From Hypsibius dujardini (lineage: Eukaryota > Tardigrada > Eutardigrada > Parachela > Hypsibiidae): a stretch of DNA of 20,306 nt. The notes under the pieces are model-generated. The model saw only the letters and a list, made by a program, of their open reading frames with translations, did not search any database and was not told where the DNA came from. The stretch is from positions 1 to 20,306 of the forward strand of contig LRSR01011116.1 in NCBI GenBank assembly GCA_001579985.1, in the 5' to 3' direction. The position numbers were made by a program, and so were the translations under genes. Position 1 is the first letter of the stretch, and each line of letters begins with the position of its first letter. This document shows positions 16,751-20,306 of this stretch, piece by piece.

Positions 16751-19700
16751 CTAAATGCGTCCATGCCATGAGGGCAAGAAATACTCGGACTTATTGGTAA
16801 TACGAGCCAGATCGCTACCCGGTCTGGGCCAGTCACGAAAGTACGAAATATCCGTCGCCTGACCATTCAAGTAGGCACCCCAAAAACTGTACGACCCCAC
16901 GGACATAATCATCTGATCCATCAGCGTCATAATTGCCATGTCCACTTCCAAGGGCGTTCCGCTTATGAACACAAAATGATCATCCACAAACACCTCTCTA
17001 CAATAGGCGATGTCATTACTAATCACAATGAACAGCACCGGCGCGTATTTCCGTTGATAACGCAGCGCAGTCCGTAGGAGATACTGCTCCGTGGCAGGAG
17101 TCTGTCCGTGAGCTTTGTGCGGATCATGGAGGATGTCGCCCCGTCGCACGTGTATCCCAACCAACGTGGGTACCTTGGTCTGGTTGTGTAAGGCCGTGGA
17201 GGTGTTGTCAAGACCTTGAAGTGGAGATGAAACAAATTCAAAATCCAATTAAAACTAAAAATACTTAAATTCCTAGTTCTTTCGTTGTTTAATTTTGAAT
17301 CTAAAAAGAAAAGCTATCGCGAAGCTTAACTTAAAAGACTAACTTATTTTTTGAAGAAATAATCAGGTTTGAATATCCTTACCTTGAATGCCCTGCAAAA
17401 TGGCGTCTTTTGCGGCGTTTAGGGTGTGCTCTTTGAAAGTGAACATTGTTCGGATCTCCTCGCGAAATTCGTCAAAATACATGAAGGATTGTAGGTAGCC
17501 ACGTAGCGCCACCGTGCGGTTTGCGAATTTGGTGGTTGAGAGGTTGGCGGTGTCGTTGAGGTACCACGAACAGGCGGCCTCGAACATGAGGTCATCATCG
17601 GTTAGATTCCTGTTTGCCACGGCAGCGCCACATTCACACATTACAGACATGGTACGTCAAACGACACACTCAAATGTAATTAATTATAAATCGGTCATTA
17701 TTTGTCGTTCATTTTCTGCTTCCTTTCAATTTTAAACTTATTTCAAACTGTTTTAAATTTTGTCCTTTCCATGTTCTTCGATGAATTTCTGTCGAAATTC
17801 CGGAATTGTGGCCACCAAGGTATCTTCATAGGTCTCCGAATTCTGATATCCGTGAAATGTCTCGTTTCTTTGAAACATTTTCCCTACCTGTTGGGGTAAA
17901 GGTTCGTTTCAGCCGTGACTTCCAGGGCGAGGCCTTCAAAGTAGTTTGCTCGATGATCGGGGTACATGAGAATGGGAATCTGCAAGCACAAATGACGCGA
18001 AACTGAAAAGTGCTTAATCGGTGATTTATAAAACTCCGTACCCGGTTGTTCTTTCGTGCCACTCCAACTAACGTGGCCACCATGAACATGTAATTTCCCA
18101 GGCCCCCGCCTGGCACACTCAGGGTGACAAACAGCGGTCTGGGCTTCCCCTCGAAGGAATGTCCGTGGAAGACAAAGTCGTCCTCCATTTTGCGCCGTTG
18201 TTTGCGCGCTCTGGTGAGCCGAGCTTGGATGATGAACTCCAGTTTCAGACGGATCATGGCTTGAATATTGTTTGAGTTGAATTCAATCGCTTCATCCCCC
18301 AGGTGATCCAGTCCTAAATCTGGATACGCCTGCCAAGAAGCAACTTTTACTACTTAAGGTGATACTAAGTTTACCAAGTTTACAAAAAAGGTATATAAAA
18401 AAGGTGGTAAAATATAAAAGTAAGATACCGGATTTGGGAATCGCTACCACGCCCCCCAAGGGAGCATGGGACGTTTTAATTTGGCTTAGCCAATGGAATT
18501 TCAACCTTTTTTCTGACTGCATTAGAAACTGGATCGCGTTGCTTTTTGATCGAAGACGTTACGAAAGTTTTTGAAACAACAGTTTTAAAGTGCAACTTTT
18601 TTGTTTTCTAAAAACTATCGAAATCTATCTTCTGTTGGTCACTTCGAGGTGTATGACGTCATACACTGTACCCTTTGAGGTTCGCATCTTTGGCCAAACC
18701 TTATTTATCGACTTCGAGGTAAAAATTAAAAGGTATTTTGCAACGTTTGAGAATATTCGTTGAATACTTTCGAAGCAGAATGTCCAAGCTTTCTTTTGAA
18801 TCCATTTTTGTCGAGATCGGGCATGTACAAGCTGTTCAACTTGAAGAGGCATGCATACTGCTGGGAAAAACGTACCTGTCAGACTAGTGCAATAGTCCAA
18901 TCACTCATCGCCAGCCATTAGACCAACATTTTTTATGACAATTTTCAAGTGTCCCAAGCACGAGTTTAAAATATTATTCGTAGTCGTTCCATGTCAATTG
19001 CGTAATAACTTTATTAAGTCTCTGAATCGACTGAACGAGCGATGCTCAGACAAACACTGTACATGTTATTGGATCCCCCTAACCTTCTAAAGGTGCGGGG
19101 GCACCTTTGCTTTTACCATCGGTAAAGCAAAGTCTTGTAACAATACCCTTAAAGATGGACATCGCGCGCAGCACGAGTTTAAAATATTATTACATGTCTT
19201 TCCAAGTCGATTGTGCAATGTCATTTCACTGAATCGACTGAACGAGCGATGCTTGGACAAACACTGTACATGTTATTGGATCCCCTTAACCTTCTAAAGG
19301 TGCGGGGGCACCTTTGCTTTTACCATCGGTAAAGCAAAGTCTTGTAAACTTTTTCAAGTGTCCCAACCAAAATGGCACTTTCACTTTCTTAAACTAATTA
19401 TGTTTATGGGAGATTGAAACTGTCCTCATGGAACAGTTCATCACGGTAGCCGGGGTTGGAGTAACTTCGATAACTTTTGCGAGGCTGAGTGAAGCTAAAA
19501 GTTTTTTAAGGTATAAAGTAAAACTATGCCAATTAATCGTACCTGTATGGTGGAAAACGCCCAACCATTTCCACTTGGAGTAACATCACTGCTCGGTTGG
19601 ATTTCTTTCTCTGGTCGCTGCTTGTGATCGGTTCGTTGATGGTCATGGTATAGTCGTTGATCTACGGGAATGTGGCCTGAAAAATGGTTTGCATTCGTGT

Positions 19701-19779
19701 CCTTTTGGAACCACAAAAAGGGAGTGACTGCTACTGCGAGAGCCATCGCAAAAAACACAAGGTGCACTGATGATGCCAT
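16751..19779 (-). CDS. GT11 alpha-L-fucosyltransferase (galactoside 2-alpha-fucosyltransferase-like), complete
   Basis: Five exons: 19779-19543, 18329-18042, 17979-17888, 17609-17383, 17214-16751; all phases agree and give about 435 residues, longer than the usual 340-370. It should transfer fucose from GDP-fucose to galactose-ended glycans in the Golgi lumen. Seen: N-terminal type II signal anchor VHLVFFAMALAVAVTPFLWF, a polar stem, then the GT11 motifs LSVPGGGLGNYMFMVATL, the GDP-fucose-binding VGIHVRRGDIL and MSVGSYSFWGAYLNG (family form S-x-GT-x-x-WW). The protein ends WHGRI. Several NxS/T sites lie in the middle (NLT, NDT, NLS, NRT, NTS, NQT). A basic block (RLTRARKQRRK) inserted before the first motif is unusual and partly explains the extra length. 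Acceptor specificity and exact linkage cannot be read from sequence. The first intron is 1.2 kb, the others 62-278 nt. Confidence 0.92.
18649..18666. promoter_or_regulatory. 18 bp perfect palindrome containing a CRE (TGACGTCA)
   Basis: GTGTATGACGTCATACAC is its own reverse complement, with the full cAMP response element TGACGTCA at 18654-18661. It lies in intron 1 of the fucosyltransferase, about 1.1 kb after the start codon. CREs bind bZIP dimers of the CREB/ATF type; function here is inferred. Confidence 0.5.
18940..19364. repeat. Tandem pair of about 207-213 bp units, each with two hairpins
   Basis: The segment from GCACGAGTTTAAAATATTATT (18958) to CTTGTAA (19140) recurs at 19171-19347. 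The last 100 bases are nearly identical and the middle more diverged. Each copy ends with two adjacent hairpins: AAAGGTGC-GGGG-GCACCTTT, and TTTGCTTTTACC paired with GGTAAAGCAAAG. TTTTCAAGTGTCCCAA occurs before copy 1 (about 18942) and again after copy 2 (about 19350), so the unit may include it. Located in intron 1 of the fucosyltransferase. Confidence 0.9.
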
Positions 19780-20306
19780 TGCACTTGAATGTGCACTCCC
19801 TCATCCTCACCACTGAGACCTCTGTCGTAAACCAGTACCTCACCGTTCATGGGCTTCAGTCAGCCGTGGTGCGTGTGTAGTTAAGAGTCCATGCAGTTGG
19901 AAGACGTGCAGCAGTGTAAGCGGTTGAAGTTGCGCATGCATAACCGAGCGAGCTGCCGACTGGAGTAGCATTACCGCGACTTAATACCGATTCAGCTAAT
20001 TAGCGATTCATATTGCACTGCTTGGTATACGCGTTTTTGTCATCAGCGAGTACTTTTGAAGTACCGTCCACGCACTTCCCCTAAAGCCATGACTGAATCC
20101 TCGCAACGGTCTCACACACTGGGCATAATCTGTTGGAACCAACAGCGATAGTACTAGCAGCAGAAGAATCTCTAGAGCCAGGCAAACAATTTGATAAAAA
20201 AAATATTAAATCAGACCGAGTTGTCGACCTTCCCAATCGCATAAGCCGAGGATATTCCACCAAATATAAAGGGTTACACCTTTAAGAAATCAGGATGACT
20301 CGCCCA
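19780..20306. other. Upstream flank of the fucosyltransferase
   Basis: Presumed promoter and 5' leader of the minus-strand fucosyltransferase. No clear TATA box at a fixed distance was found. The short minus-strand frame at 20263-20081 has no recognised features. Confidence 0.4.

Noticed and set aside
18625-18900. 91-codon minus-strand frame as an extra fucosyltransferase exon
   Set aside because: Exon 1 (ending at 19543, phase 0) joins directly to the exon at 18329 (phase 0), and the frame shows no GT11 similarity.
1-20306. tRNA and rRNA genes
   Set aside because: I looked for cloverleaf-like arms and conserved rRNA words by eye and saw none; a tRNAscan-SE or Rfam run would be decisive.

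Overview
This window looks like nuclear DNA from an invertebrate animal. Coding sequence is split into many short exons with GT-AG introns, non-coding DNA is AT-rich and full of simple repeats, and the recognisable products are metazoan families: a microsomal cytochrome P450, an evectin-type PH protein, a natriuretic-peptide-receptor-like ectodomain and a GT11 fucosyltransferase. An ecdysozoan is likely and a tardigrade is my best guess, but nothing in the sequence proves the taxon. All exon joins below were worked out by hand from splice sites and reading phase.

Layout: all four supported genes lie on the minus strand, so they read from right to left. (1) 96-4772: a clan-3-type cytochrome P450. 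Its last exon runs off the left edge, its N-terminal anchor exon was not found, and the helix-C exon appears to be missing. A 1.7 kb intron carries a 280 bp TA-flanked MITE and a 60 bp duplication. (2) 5613-6984: a complete five-exon evectin (PLEKHB) gene of about 234 residues, with a degenerate AGAACA repeat in intron 2. (3) 8567-15347: a twelve-exon receptor with a signal peptide, an ANF-receptor ligand-binding domain, one membrane helix and a tail of about 30 residues. No guanylate cyclase catalytic domain is present; possible kinase-homology-like residues lie just beyond the stop in another frame. (4) 16751-19779: a complete five-exon GT11 alpha-fucosyltransferase with a type II signal anchor. 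Its first intron holds a tandem 207-213 bp repeat with paired hairpins and an 18 bp palindrome centred on a CRE.

The spaces between genes hold a (TGTCTG)n microsatellite (about 5306-5459), a GAGAACCCC-type minisatellite (7724-7905), a four-copy 78 bp array (16165-16476) and otherwise unremarkable DNA. No tRNA, rRNA or CRISPR array was seen, and no plus-strand gene was convincing.

The genes do not form a pathway. All four products are membrane or secretory-pathway proteins: ER monooxygenase, endosome/Golgi PH protein, plasma-membrane receptor and Golgi glycosyltransferase. The most interesting points are the receptor shaped like a clearance receptor (NPR-C) with a possible decayed kinase-homology start behind its stop codon, a GC-AG intron and an extremely short intron in the same gene, the incomplete P450, and the repeat units.
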